A DNA stretch of 64,000 bases from Quatrionicoccus australiensis. Its GTDB lineage: Bacteria > Pseudomonadota > Gammaproteobacteria > Burkholderiales > Rhodocyclaceae. The notes under the pieces were generated by a model that saw only the letters and a list, made by a program, of their open reading frames with translations, was not told where the DNA came from and ran no database searches. Shown in pieces: positions 55,718 through 64,000 of this stretch; position 1 is the first letter of the stretch, and each line of letters begins with the position of its first letter. The stretch is from positions 3,949,001 to 4,013,000 of the forward strand of contig NZ_JAHBAH010000001.1 in assembly GCF_020510425.1 (NCBI RefSeq). The letters run 5' to 3'. Made by a program: the position numbers and the translations under genes.

Positions 55718-56544
55718 GAGGCCTTGGCGTGGCGATAGATGGTTGGCGCGACGGTGACGAGCTTGTCGGTCAGGCCATTCAGGGACTCGGAATGGCCGAC
55801 GATGAAATGGCCATCGCTTTTCAGATAAGGCAAAAGGTTATCCACGACCTTGCGTTTGGTTTCGCTCTCGAAATAAATCATTACGTTGCGCAGGAAAATC
55901 ACGTCGAACTGGCCGATGCCCTTGCTTGGCTGCAGCAGGTTGGACTGCTGAAACCTGACGCGCTCGCGTAGCTCCCGTGCGATGAGCAGGGTGCCGGCCT
56001 GTTCGCGAATTCCTTTGAGGCAGTATTTTTTCAGCATGTGGGGAGGGATGCCGTCCGTCCTCTCCATCGGGTAATGCCCCCCCTGTGCCTTGGCCAGGAC
56101 GCGGCTGCTGATGTCGGTGCCGACGATTTCCCATGGGCTGTTACCGAGGGTTTCGGCGAGCACCATGGCCATGGTGTAGGCCTCTTCACCACTCGACGCC
56201 GCCGCGCTCCAGGCGCGAAAGGTATTGCCCTTGCGCCGGCTGGCCGCCAGTTGGCGAAGATGGTCGAAGTGCTTCGGTTCGCGAAAGAAATAGGTTTCGT
56301 TGGTGGTCAGCAGGTCGACCATGGTCTGCCGTTCGGCGGCGCAGTCGCCGGTTGTGACATGCTTGTAGTACTGGCTGAAGTTGTCGCAGCCGAGTGCCTT
56401 CAGGCGCCGAGACAGGCGCCCGACGAGCAGGACTTTCTTGGCTTCCGAGATGCTGATGCCAGCGATCTGGAAAGTCAGTTTCTGGAACAAGCCGAATTCA
56501 GCATTGCTGATCGGAATGTTGCCGAGCTGTGATGAATCGTTCAA
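55714..56544 (-). CDS. cheR: Chemoreceptor methyltransferase
   Basis: SAM-dependent methyltransferase of 276 aa. N-terminal helical domain followed by TTNETYFFREPKHFDHL, FRAWSAAASSGEEAYTMAMVL (SAM motif), and FDVIFLRNVMIYFESETKRKVV. Works on the MCPs of this locus, opposing CheB. Confidence 0.95.
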   Translation of the reverse strand: MNDSSQLGNIPISNAEFGLFQKLTFQIAGISISEAKKVLLVGRLSRRLKALGCDNFSQYYKHVTTGDCAAERQTMVDLLTTNETYFFREPKHFDHLRQLAASRRKGNTFRAWSAAASSGEEAYTMAMVLAETLGNSPWEIVGTDISSRVLAKAQGGHYPMERTDGIPPHMLKKYCLKGIREQAGTLLIARELRERVRFQQSNLLQPSKGIGQFDVIFLRNVMIYFESETKRKVVDNLLPYLKSDGHFIVGHSESLNGLTDKLVTVAPTIYRHAKAS

Positions 56545-56577
56545 AGGATCTCCAATCGGGAATGTGCCGACTCTGGC

Positions 56578-59424
56578 TTACTGCAGTGTGGCCGCATCGG
56601 GTTTGGCGGCATCCCGATCGAGGGCAGGGAACATGCGAGGCTGCGTTTCGTTGAGCATTTGAGGCAGGCGCTCGAAGGCCTCGCCCGGAATCGGCTTGCT
56701 GTAGCGATAGCCCTGGCCAAGATGGCAGCCATGGGCTTGCAGGAATAGCTCCTGCTTTTCGGTTTCTATGCCTTCCGCCACCAATTCGAGGCGCAGGCTG
56801 TGTGCCATGGTGATGATGCCCTTGACCAGTTCGGTGCTGTCGCGGTCAAGCATGACGTCGCTGATGAAGGAACGGTCGATCTTCAGGACATTGATCGGGA
56901 ACCGTTTGAGGTAGGCTAGGGAGGAGTAGCCGGTGCCGAAATCGTCGATGGCGATGCTGATGCCCATGTCCCGGAAAGCCTTCAGGGCGACGCCGATTTC
57001 CTTGTTGTCGTCGAGCAGCAGGCTTTCGGTAATCTCGAATTCGAGCCAGGCGGGCTTGCAGCCGGTCAGGCGCAAGGCTCGAAGCACCGTTGCTACCAGA
57101 TCGTTGTCGCGAAATTGGCGGGAGGAGAGATTGACAGCGATTTTCAGCCGCCGTTCGCCGCTCTCGTTCCAGCGTCTGGCGGCCAGGCAGGCCTGGTTCA
57201 GAACCCAGGCGCCGATGCTGACGATCAAGCCGGTATCTTCGGCGATGCCGATGAACTTGTCAGGCTGGACCATGCCGAAGCTTGGATGACGCCAGCGGAG
57301 CAGGGCTTCTGCACCGACCAGGCGACCGTTCGCCAGATCAATTTTCGGTTGGTAGAAGACTTCCAGTTCGCCTGCAGTCTCGGCGCGCCGCAGGGCCAAT
57401 TCCAGCATCGCCCGTTCCTTCGATTTGGCGCTCAGTTCGGCCGAGTAGAAGCGGAAGCCGGCGCGCCCGCGGTCCTTTGCGTCATAGAGCGCCGAGTCGG
57501 CGTACTGGAAGAGTTCGGTTGCGGTTCTTCCATCACTCGGGAAGACGGCGATCCCGATGCTGGCCGAGATGAACGCCTCCTGCGACCCCAACTGGAATGG
57601 TTGGGCCAGGACATCCAGTATTTTCCGCGAAATGCTGCCGAGATCGGCTGCCTCGCGAATGTTGGGCAGGACGACGGCAAATTCGTCGCCGCCCAGACGA
57701 GCTACCGTATCGTAGTCGCGCACCAGGCGGCGCAGGCGTTCGGCCGCTTCGTGCAGGAGCAGGTCACCGAGATCGTGGCCGTGAGTATCGTTGACCTCCT
57801 TGAAGCGGTCGATGTCAAGAATGATCAGGCCGAGCGTACCGCCGTGCCGGGTTGCCCTTTCCAGGCAATGATTGAGGCGCTCGCCGAGCAGGATGCGGTT
57901 CGGCAGACCGGTCAACGAGTCGTGAAAGGCCATTTCCTGCAGGCGCGACTCGTAGTTTTTCAGCTCGCTGATATCTTGCGTCGTTGCGATCAGGCGGCGT
58001 GGTTTGCCTTCCTGTCCATACTCGATGCAAATGTGGGTGTGCAGGTGCAGTACTTGTTTGGCAATCCGTATCCGGTAGCCGCTGAGTGTCAGCTCGGTCT
58101 CCTTCCGCTCGCAGGCGTCGCGGTAGGCCTTGAGCAAGGGCTTCCTGTCCTCATCAAGGATCATGGAAAAAACCTGATTGATTTTTGGCTGCCAATCGGC
58201 ACTCTTGCCGAATATCCGGCACATCTCGGCGGAAACGCTGACTTTCTTGCCGCTACTAAGCTCCCATTGCCAATGTCCCAGGCGAGCCATGGCTTCGGCC
58301 TGGCGCAGGCGGCGTTCGCTTTCTTTGAGCGCGGTGATGTCGCGGCCGATGACAAGAACGCTGGTGACCTGCTCGTCGGCCGCGAACTCCGGCGTCAGGA
58401 TCAGGTGGCTGCACAACGTGCGACCGTCGGCGGCCGGCCAGGTATGCTCGATTTCATCAGCTTCGCCGCTGGTGATGACGGTGAGCAGTGCCTTCTCGTA
58501 GGCAAGGGCGCTGTTGCTGAGATTGTATTCGGACGGGCGTTGGCCGAGCATCTGTTCAGCAGACATGCCGGCCAGACGAATCAGACTGGCATTGCTGTAC
58601 AGGCGGCGACAATTGCGATCGTAGCGAGCAATGGTGTCCGGCGAGTTTTCAATCAGCGTCGTGAACTCATTCTGGCGCTGCCGTGCAGCCTGTTCCGCCA
58701 GTTCCCTTTCAGTAATGTCCTGGGCTAGCGCGAAATTGTAGATGCTGCCGTCGAATTCGAAGCGGGCAGCCCTGATCTCCACCGGGAAAAGGCGCTTGTC
58801 CTTGCGCTGGTGGCGGCTCGTCAAGGTGCGTGAGCCGGTGTGCAGCATCTGTTGCCAGTGCTGATTCCAGTCGTTCGACGAATAATCGGGATCGATATCG
58901 AAAACGCTCATTGTCATGAGTTCGGCGTAGGAGTAACCGAGCGAACGGCAACTGGCGTCGTTGACATGCAGTAGCCTGCCATTTTCGTCGATCAGGTATA
59001 TCGCTTCTGTTACGTGATCGAGTGCGAATTTCAGCAGGCAGAGTTGCCGCTGCGTTTCCCTCTGTTTCGATATGTTGCGGGCGACGGCGAGGACGCCGTC
59101 GATCTCGCCCGCAGCATTGAGCTCGGGGGTGGCGCGTAGTTCGACATGTTGCGTCTGGCCGGCGGCGTCCTGCCAGCAGAGATCGATGGCGCCGGGCGTG
59201 CCGTTGGCGATGGCCGTCCGCAACTGGTCATACAAGGTCGATTTGGCGAGATTAGCGCCGTCTACCGTTGGTGTTACGGCAAGAGCCCGCAAATCCGGAT
59301 CCAGGCGCCGGTACGCCTTGTTGCGATAAGTCAGGCGTCCCACCCGATCATAACGGGCGATGCCATCCGGCAGGCTTTCTGCCAGCAAGCGGAAGTCGTC
59401 GCAGGGTTTGCTCGGATGGGTCAT
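56578..59424 (-). CDS. PAS-repeat GGDEF-EAL c-di-GMP protein
   Basis: Cytoplasmic protein of 948 aa without membrane helices. Four PAS-type domains occupy about residues 10-500 (for example YDRVGRLTYRNKAYRRLD, YLIDENGRLLHVNDASC and RYDRNCRRLYSNASLIRL). The GGDEF domain has an intact active site RLGGDEFAVVLP and an inhibitory RDYD site five residues before it. The EAL domain has GAEALLRWRHP, NLSSRQF, FEITES and IDDFGTGYSSLAYL, all needed for phosphodiesterase activity. Both activities may be present. Its place between cheW and cheR ties c-di-GMP to this chemotaxis system. Confidence 0.93.
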   Translation of the reverse strand: MTHPSKPCDDFRLLAESLPDGIARYDRVGRLTYRNKAYRRLDPDLRALAVTPTVDGANLAKSTLYDQLRTAIANGTPGAIDLCWQDAAGQTQHVELRATPELNAAGEIDGVLAVARNISKQRETQRQLCLLKFALDHVTEAIYLIDENGRLLHVNDASCRSLGYSYAELMTMSVFDIDPDYSSNDWNQHWQQMLHTGSRTLTSRHQRKDKRLFPVEIRAARFEFDGSIYNFALAQDITERELAEQAARQRQNEFTTLIENSPDTIARYDRNCRRLYSNASLIRLAGMSAEQMLGQRPSEYNLSNSALAYEKALLTVITSGEADEIEHTWPAADGRTLCSHLILTPEFAADEQVTSVLVIGRDITALKESERRLRQAEAMARLGHWQWELSSGKKVSVSAEMCRIFGKSADWQPKINQVFSMILDEDRKPLLKAYRDACERKETELTLSGYRIRIAKQVLHLHTHICIEYGQEGKPRRLIATTQDISELKNYESRLQEMAFHDSLTGLPNRILLGERLNHCLERATRHGGTLGLIILDIDRFKEVNDTHGHDLGDLLLHEAAERLRRLVRDYDTVARLGGDEFAVVLPNIREAADLGSISRKILDVLAQPFQLGSQEAFISASIGIAVFPSDGRTATELFQYADSALYDAKDRGRAGFRFYSAELSAKSKERAMLELALRRAETAGELEVFYQPKIDLANGRLVGAEALLRWRHPSFGMVQPDKFIGIAEDTGLIVSIGAWVLNQACLAARRWNESGERRLKIAVNLSSRQFRDNDLVATVLRALRLTGCKPAWLEFEITESLLLDDNKEIGVALKAFRDMGISIAIDDFGTGYSSLAYLKRFPINVLKIDRSFISDVMLDRDSTELVKGIITMAHSLRLELVAEGIETEKQELFLQAHGCHLGQGYRYSKPIPGEAFERLPQMLNETQPRMFPALDRDAAKPDAATLQ

Positions 59425-59468
59425 TTACCTGGTGGTGCTCGGCTTGGTTTGAAAAGACGGGGGAGCTT

Positions 59469-60032
59469 TCAGGTCCCACTCCGTTCAGCTTGGGAGACGG
59501 CGGCAAGCACGGCGATTTCGTCAAGGGCGAGAATGCGATTGACGTCGAGCATGACGACGAACTTGCCGTTCACCTTGCCCATGCCGCTGATGAAATCGAT
59601 GCGGATGCGCGCCCCGAACTCGGGCGGTGGCTCGATATCGCCGGACGGGATTTCGAGCACTTCCGATACGGCATCGACGACGATCCCCATCTGCTGTCCG
59701 TGCCCTCCCTGGCCGAGATCACCGGTCTCGATGATGACGATGCAGGTGCGCTTGGTGATCTGTCCGGCCGGCCGGCCGAAGCGTACCGCCATGTCGACCA
59801 CGGGGACCACCGAGCCGCGCAGGTTGATGACGCCCCGGATGAAGGGCGGCACCATCGGCACCTCGGTCAGGCAACCGTATTCGATGATTTCGCGAATGGC
59901 GAGAATGCCGATGGCGAACATCTCCTCGCCCAGGCTGAAGGTCAGGTACTGCTGCTGTTCGGTCAGCGCATCCGGACCGGCCGGCTGGCCGGCCTGGGCC
60001 GTGGGAGTGAGTTGAGTGGTCGGGCTGCTCAT
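59469..60032 (-). CDS. cheW: Chemotaxis adaptor CheW
   Basis: CheW of 187 aa. A 25-residue Thr/Ala/Pro-rich start precedes the fold: QYLTFSLGEEMFAIGILAIREII, PPFIRGVINLRGSVVPVVDM and GIVVDAVSEVLEIPS. Links receptors to CheA. It lies between the MCP and the c-di-GMP gene. Confidence 0.94.
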   Translation of the reverse strand: MSSPTTQLTPTAQAGQPAGPDALTEQQQYLTFSLGEEMFAIGILAIREIIEYGCLTEVPMVPPFIRGVINLRGSVVPVVDMAVRFGRPAGQITKRTCIVIIETGDLGQGGHGQQMGIVVDAVSEVLEIPSGDIEPPPEFGARIRIDFISGMGKVNGKFVVMLDVNRILALDEIAVLAAVSQAERSGT

Positions 60033-60049
60033 GATGGCCTCGTGCTTCC

Positions 60050-61969
60050 TCAGAAACGGGCGAAGTTGGTTTCGTCGGGGTGCGTCGTGCCGCCACCCTT
60101 CCTGGTCAGCGGCGCAACATTCCCGGCTGCAACCGAATTGGCCGCCTGGTTCTTGCCCGGCGAAACGCCCGGACGGGCATGGCCGCGCCCGTTATCGACG
60201 CGGAAGAAGGACATGATTTCCTGCAGGTTGGTGGCCTGCGAAGACATTTCCTCGGCGGTTGCGGCCAGTTCCTCGGAGGCGCTGGCATTTTGCTGGGTGA
60301 TCTGGCTGAGCTGGCTCATCGCGGTATTCACCTGGTTCACGCCGACCGTCTGTTCTTCGGAGGCGGAGGTGATTTCCTGGACGAGGTCGGCAGTCTTCTT
60401 CGTGGCGGGAACGATCTCGTCGAGCAGCTTGCCGGCCTTTTCGGCCATGCCGACGCTGTTGACCGCCAGCTCGCCGATTTCCTGCGCGGCCACCTGCGAG
60501 CGCTCGGCCAGCTTGCGCACTTCGGCGGCGACGACCGCGAAGCCCTTGCCGTGTTCGCCGGCGCGGGCGGCCTCGATCGCTGCGTTGAGGGCGAGCAGGT
60601 TGGTCTGGTAGGCGATGTCGTCGATGATGCCGATCTTCTTGGCAATCTGCTTCATGGCGCCGACCGTCTCGCTGACTGCCTGGCCGCCTTCCGCTGCCTT
60701 CGTGCTGCCCTGGGCCGACATGCCGTCGGCGATCTTGGCGTTTTCGGTGTTCTGCTGGATGGAGGAAGCCATCTGTTCGATTGAGGCCGAGGTTTCCTCG
60801 ACCGAGGCCGCCTGTTCGCTCGAAGCCTGCGACAGCGACTGGGCCGTGGACGAAACCTGGGTTGTTGCCGAAGCCAGGGTTTCGGCCGTGCTATTCACTT
60901 CGGCAATGGTCTGCGCGAGTTTTTCGACAGTGTTGTTGACGGTGTTCTTGAAATCCATCAACTGGCCCTTGTAATCGCCGGTGACAGTACGGGTCAGATT
61001 GCCGTTTTCGAGTTCGACAAGGACGGCGATCGATTCGTTGAGCGGAATGACGATACCGTCCAGGGTGGCATTGATGCCTTCGACGATCTTGCGGAAATCG
61101 CCCTGATGCTTGCTGACATCGGCCCGTACATCGAGTTTTCCTTCGGTGGCTGCCTGGATCAGCTGGTTGGTGTCGGCCTGCAAGGCGCGCAGACTGGTGC
61201 TCATCTGCTGCATGGCGGCCATCAGGCTGGTGTTGTCGCCCGCCGCCAGCTGGATATTGCTCGACAGGTCGCCGACCGCGACCCGGTTGGCGATTTCGGC
61301 TGCGTGATCGGGTTCTCCGCCCAGTTGCTTGAGAAAGGCGCGGGCGATGGTGTAGCTGATGATGCCGACGGCAGCCAGGGTCAGCGCGGCAATGAGCAGG
61401 GAAATGTAGAACGACGAGGTGCGCACCGCATTGGCGTCTTCGGCGCCTTTTTTCGCGAGCTTCACGTTGTGTTCGAATTGCTCGTCGATCACCTCGGAAA
61501 GCTTGCGGGCGAACGGGGCGGCGTTCTCGGCCAGCTTCAGCGCCTGTTCCGTGCGGCCGGCGCGCGATTCGGCAAAGATAGGCTCGAGCAGGGGATCGTA
61601 TTGCTCGAACAGCTTCCTTTCCTGATCGAGCAGGTCCTTGTCCTTTTCGTCCGAGACCAGGCCGTCATCGACATATCTCTTGAAAGCGGCATGAATGGCG
61701 GTGCGGAAGCCTTTGATTATGTTTTCGATTTCGGCAAGCTTGGCCGGGTCGGAGTTGATCAGGTGACGGTTGGCGCCGACCCGGAGCAGCAGGACCTGCT
61801 TGCGCAAGTCGTCGAGGACCACCAGGCTGGGAACGGCATTGGTGTTGCCGTAGTTGGCGGCATCGAAAACCTTGCCCATCTGGTATTGGCCAAGCCCGGT
61901 CAGCAAGGCGATTCCGAACAGGGCCGAACCGGCCAGCAAGGCCATTTTTTGCGCGACGGTGAGTTTCAT
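60050..61969 (-). CDS. Methyl-accepting chemotaxis protein with four-helix-bundle sensor
   Basis: Transmembrane receptor of 639 aa. Membrane segments at residues 10-28 and 190-212 flank a periplasmic four-helix-bundle type sensor. A HAMP domain and a second HAMP-like unit (about 215-350) follow, then the signalling domain with [22 protein letters not shown] and [22 protein letters not shown]. The C-terminal 60 residues are a Gly/Pro/Asn-rich tail with no CheR-tethering pentapeptide. The ligand is unknown. Confidence 0.93.
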   Translation of the reverse strand: MKLTVAQKMALLAGSALFGIALLTGLGQYQMGKVFDAANYGNTNAVPSLVVLDDLRKQVLLLRVGANRHLINSDPAKLAEIENIIKGFRTAIHAAFKRYVDDGLVSDEKDKDLLDQERKLFEQYDPLLEPIFAESRAGRTEQALKLAENAAPFARKLSEVIDEQFEHNVKLAKKGAEDANAVRTSSFYISLLIAALTLAAVGIISYTIARAFLKQLGGEPDHAAEIANRVAVGDLSSNIQLAAGDNTSLMAAMQQMSTSLRALQADTNQLIQAATEGKLDVRADVSKHQGDFRKIVEGINATLDGIVIPLNESIAVLVELENGNLTRTVTGDYKGQLMDFKNTVNNTVEKLAQTIAEVNSTAETLASATTQVSSTAQSLSQASSEQAASVEETSASIEQMASSIQQNTENAKIADGMSAQGSTKAAEGGQAVSETVGAMKQIAKKIGIIDDIAYQTNLLALNAAIEAARAGEHGKGFAVVAAEVRKLAERSQVAAQEIGELAVNSVGMAEKAGKLLDEIVPATKKTADLVQEITSASEEQTVGVNQVNTAMSQLSQITQQNASASEELAATAEEMSSQATNLQEIMSFFRVDNGRGHARPGVSPGKNQAANSVAAGNVAPLTRKGGGTTHPDETNFARF

Positions 61970-62117
61970 CTCAATTTCCCTTGGGGATCAAAAAAGTTGT
62001 TTCGATGGAGCCCACCAGCCATCTGGTGTGCCTGTTTGCGAGCGGATGAGGCAATTGCTGCCGGAGCACCGGAGCGACTCCGGGCGGAAAGAAGGACTCG
62101 GAATGCGGCATCGCTTT

Positions 62118-64000
62118 TCACTCCAGCGCGGCGCAAGTCGCGGCGAGAAGGTTGCGCCGTCCCTCACGACCGGCAACCCGGCGGACCAGGCCGGGCACGT
62201 CGAGGATTAGTGCGACCCGGCCGGTGCCCAGGATGGTGAAGCCGCTGATTCCCTGCAATCCGTTGAAAACGGCGCCAAGCGGACGGATGACCGTCTGGTA
62301 TTCGCCCTGCAGGGTGTCTACGACTAGGCCGGCCCGGTGTCCGGCGTAATTGACCACGACGACGTTTTGCCGCTGCAAGGGTTGCAGCAGCAAAGCCAGC
62401 CCCGGATCGATCTGCCGGCGCAGGTCATATTCGTCATATTCCTCCTCGGCCGGCGGCGGTTCGGGAATCTCGAAGAGGTCCTTGAGGCGAATGAAAGGCA
62501 GCAGTTCGCCGCGCAGATTGAGGTGGTCGCGGCCTTGCGAGGCATCGATTTCCTCCTGCGTGAGTTCGACGCACTCGACGACCATCTCGAGCGGGACGAC
62601 GAAGGACGAGGCACCGACGCCGACCAGGAAGCCGTCGATGATGGCCAGCGTCAGCGGCAGGCGGATGCGCATCGTGGTGCCCAGCCCCTCGCAGCTTTCG
62701 ATCTCGATGCTGCCGCGCAGCGCAGTGATGTTGCGACGCACGACATCCATGCCGACGCCACGTCCGGACAGGTTGTTTACCTGTTCGGCGGTCGAGAAGC
62801 CGGGTTCGAAAATGAGATTGTGGATCTCGCTGTCGCTGAGCGTCTGTTCCGGCTTGACCAGGCCGCGTTCGATGGCCTTGGCCAGGATGCGCTCGCGGGG
62901 CAGGCCGCCGCCGTCGTCGGAGACCTCGATCGCGATGCTGCCGGAGTCATGGTAGGCGTTGAGGCGTAGCGTGCCCTGGGCCGGTTTGCCGCGGGCCAGG
63001 CGCAGTTCGGCCGACTCGATGCCGTGATCCATCGAGTTGCGCACGAGGTGGGTCAGGGGATCGCCGATTTTCTCGACGACCGTCTTGTCGAGTTCTGTTT
63101 CGGCACCGCTGATTTCGAGGCGGATATCCTTGCCGATTTCCTTCGAGACGTCGCGCACCACGCGCTGGAATTTGTTGAAGGTGGCGCCGATCTGGACCAT
63201 GCGCAACTGCAGTGCTGAATCGCGGATGTTTTCGACCAGCCGGTTCATCACCGATGCGGCTTCGAGCAATTCAGGAATGCCGCTTTTCAGTGCCGACAGG
63301 TTGATGCCGGCGCTGGCGATGATCAGTTCGCCGATCAGGTTGATGTGTTCGTCGAGCTTCTCCGCATTGACCCGGATCAGCGCGGCATCCCCTTGTTTGT
63401 TTTCCTTGACCTGCTTTTGCTTCTGCAATGCGGCAGCAACCACGGCGGGCTGGACGACATGCTGAGCGACTAGGACTTCGCCGATCGCATGCTCGGCTTC
63501 GCCCTGTTTGCGGGCCTTCGCCTGTGCCTCCAGTGCAGCTTCGATTTCGGCCTGGGTCAGCGTGCCGCAGCGGATGAGGATTTCGCCCAGGCGCAATTCT
63601 TCTTCCGGCATGCCCTGGATCAGATCGAGGTATTGATCGATCTTGCTGTGCGGCGGCAGGATGCGGATACGGGCATCGTCGCGGACGAATTCGAAGGCGC
63701 CTTCGATGGTCTGTTTGTCGGCCGCGGTCCGGAAGTTGATTTCGAAACCGAGGTAACAGTCTTCCGGATCCATCTCGGGGGCCGGCGGCATGCTCTCGCT
63801 CAGGGTGACGATGGTGACGATCTGGCCGAAGGTGGTCAGGTAGCGGATGAAGGCCACCGGGTCCATGCCGTTCTTCAGGACATCGCGCCCGAAGCGCAGA
63901 GAGATGTGCCAGTTGTCGGACCCGACGCCGTTACCCTGTTCGTCGTTTTCCCGCACGAATTCGGCTTCGTGGCGAACCGGCGCGGTATTTTCGGTGGGCG
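62118..64000 (-). CDS. cheA: Chemotaxis histidine kinase CheA (5' end beyond window)
   Basis: CheA lacking its N-terminus: the frame stays open through the right edge, so the P1 phosphotransfer domain is outside. Seen in order: an early domain (SLRFGRDVLKNGMDPVAFI), then two copies of a short repeat (LGEILIRCGTLTQAEIEAAL and IGEVLVAQHVVQPAVVAAAL), the P3 dimerisation region (LDEHINLIGELIIASAGI), the kinase core (VRNSMDHGIESAELRLARG, VSDDGGGLPRERI, SGRGVGMDVVRRNI) and the P5 CheW-like domain. First gene seen of the chemotaxis transcript; about 150 bases separate it from the MCP. Confidence 0.93.
   Translation of the reverse strand, partial: PTENTAPVRHEAEFVRENDEQGNGVGSDNWHISLRFGRDVLKNGMDPVAFIRYLTTFGQIVTIVTLSESMPPAPEMDPEDCYLGFEINFRTAADKQTIEGAFEFVRDDARIRILPPHSKIDQYLDLIQGMPEEELRLGEILIRCGTLTQAEIEAALEAQAKARKQGEAEHAIGEVLVAQHVVQPAVVAAALQKQKQVKENKQGDAALIRVNAEKLDEHINLIGELIIASAGINLSALKSGIPELLEAASVMNRLVENIRDSALQLRMVQIGATFNKFQRVVRDVSKEIGKDIRLEISGAETELDKTVVEKIGDPLTHLVRNSMDHGIESAELRLARGKPAQGTLRLNAYHDSGSIAIEVSDDGGGLPRERILAKAIERGLVKPEQTLSDSEIHNLIFEPGFSTAEQVNNLSGRGVGMDVVRRNITALRGSIEIESCEGLGTTMRIRLPLTLAIIDGFLVGVGASSFVVPLEMVVECVELTQEEIDASQGRDHLNLRGELLPFIRLKDLFEIPEPPPAEEEYDEYDLRRQIDPGLALLLQPLQRQNVVVVNYAGHRAGLVVDTLQGEYQTVIRPLGAVFNGLQGISGFTILGTGRVALILDVPGLVRRVAGREGRRNLLAATCAALE

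Noticed and set aside
57115..58728. Open frame of 537 codons on the plus strand
   Set aside because: Antisense to the GGDEF-EAL gene.

Overview
The window looks like a chromosomal segment of a GC-rich (roughly low-to-mid 60s %) denitrifying betaproteobacterium of the Rhodocyclales type (Dechloromonas, Azonexus or a relative). This placement is an inference from gene content: nitric oxide reductase, a cbb3-type oxidase subunit, flavocytochrome c, an anaerobic cobalamin pathway and a large chemotaxis locus. I saw no rRNA or tRNA gene, CRISPR array, transposase, phage gene or replication origin. Coding density is high, and most genes sit in long runs whose stop and start codons overlap.

Layout, left to right. 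(1) 1-1365: 3'-truncated sensor kinase, minus strand. (2) 1524-3232: fccAB, sulfide-oxidising flavocytochrome c, closed by a terminator. (3) 3296-11654: ten-gene type II secretion/MSHA-like operon (pseudopilins, platform, ATPase, L/M/C-like proteins, lipoprotein secretin). (4) 11950-14820: a four-gene operon of a J-domain protein and three unrecognised proteins. (5) 14881-17120 minus: glutathione peroxidase and an Aer-like PAS chemoreceptor. (6) 17532-23950: norE-norF-norQ-polyferredoxin-norD-norC-norB, with FNR/Dnr-type boxes before norE and norC, then a separate nosD. (7) 25385-28640: an HvfA/bufferin-type RiPP operon (Cys-motif precursor, DUF692/MNIO enzyme, DUF2063 partner, DoxX protein) ending with its own ECF sigma factor and zinc-binding anti-sigma factor. 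(8) 28681-30311 minus: ccoN and ccoQ with no ccoO or ccoP. (9) 30591-34527: periplasmic-binding/GGDEF protein, OprD-like porin, azlCD.

(10) 34492-51245 minus is a corrinoid region with two cobalamin riboswitches. The one at 51050-51245 leads a fourteen-gene unit (cbiMNQO cobalt uptake, cbiF, cbiX, cbiC, cbiD, cbiET, cbiL, a GNAT, cbiG, cobE, cbiH, a [2Fe-2S] ferredoxin, cobA). The one at 38231-38462 leads a TonB-dependent receptor and a PepSY membrane protein. The enzymes belong to the early-cobalt (anaerobic) route; precorrin-6A reductase (CbiJ/CobK) is not present. A noncoding repeat of about 400 bp sits between cbiG and cobE.

(11) 51390-51830 is a DUF302 protein. (12) 51871-64000 minus is a chemotaxis and signalling operon read cheA (5' end beyond the window), MCP, cheW, PAS-GGDEF-EAL, cheR, cheD, cheB, hybrid PAS kinase, NarL-type regulator.

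Taken together the region serves life at changing oxygen levels: NO detoxification and respiration, high-affinity oxygen reduction, sulfide oxidation, copper and cobalt handling, corrinoid synthesis and taxis. The least explained parts are the J-domain operon, the RiPP operon with its divergent precursor, the polyferredoxin inside the nor cluster and the riboswitch-controlled receptor/PepSY pair.
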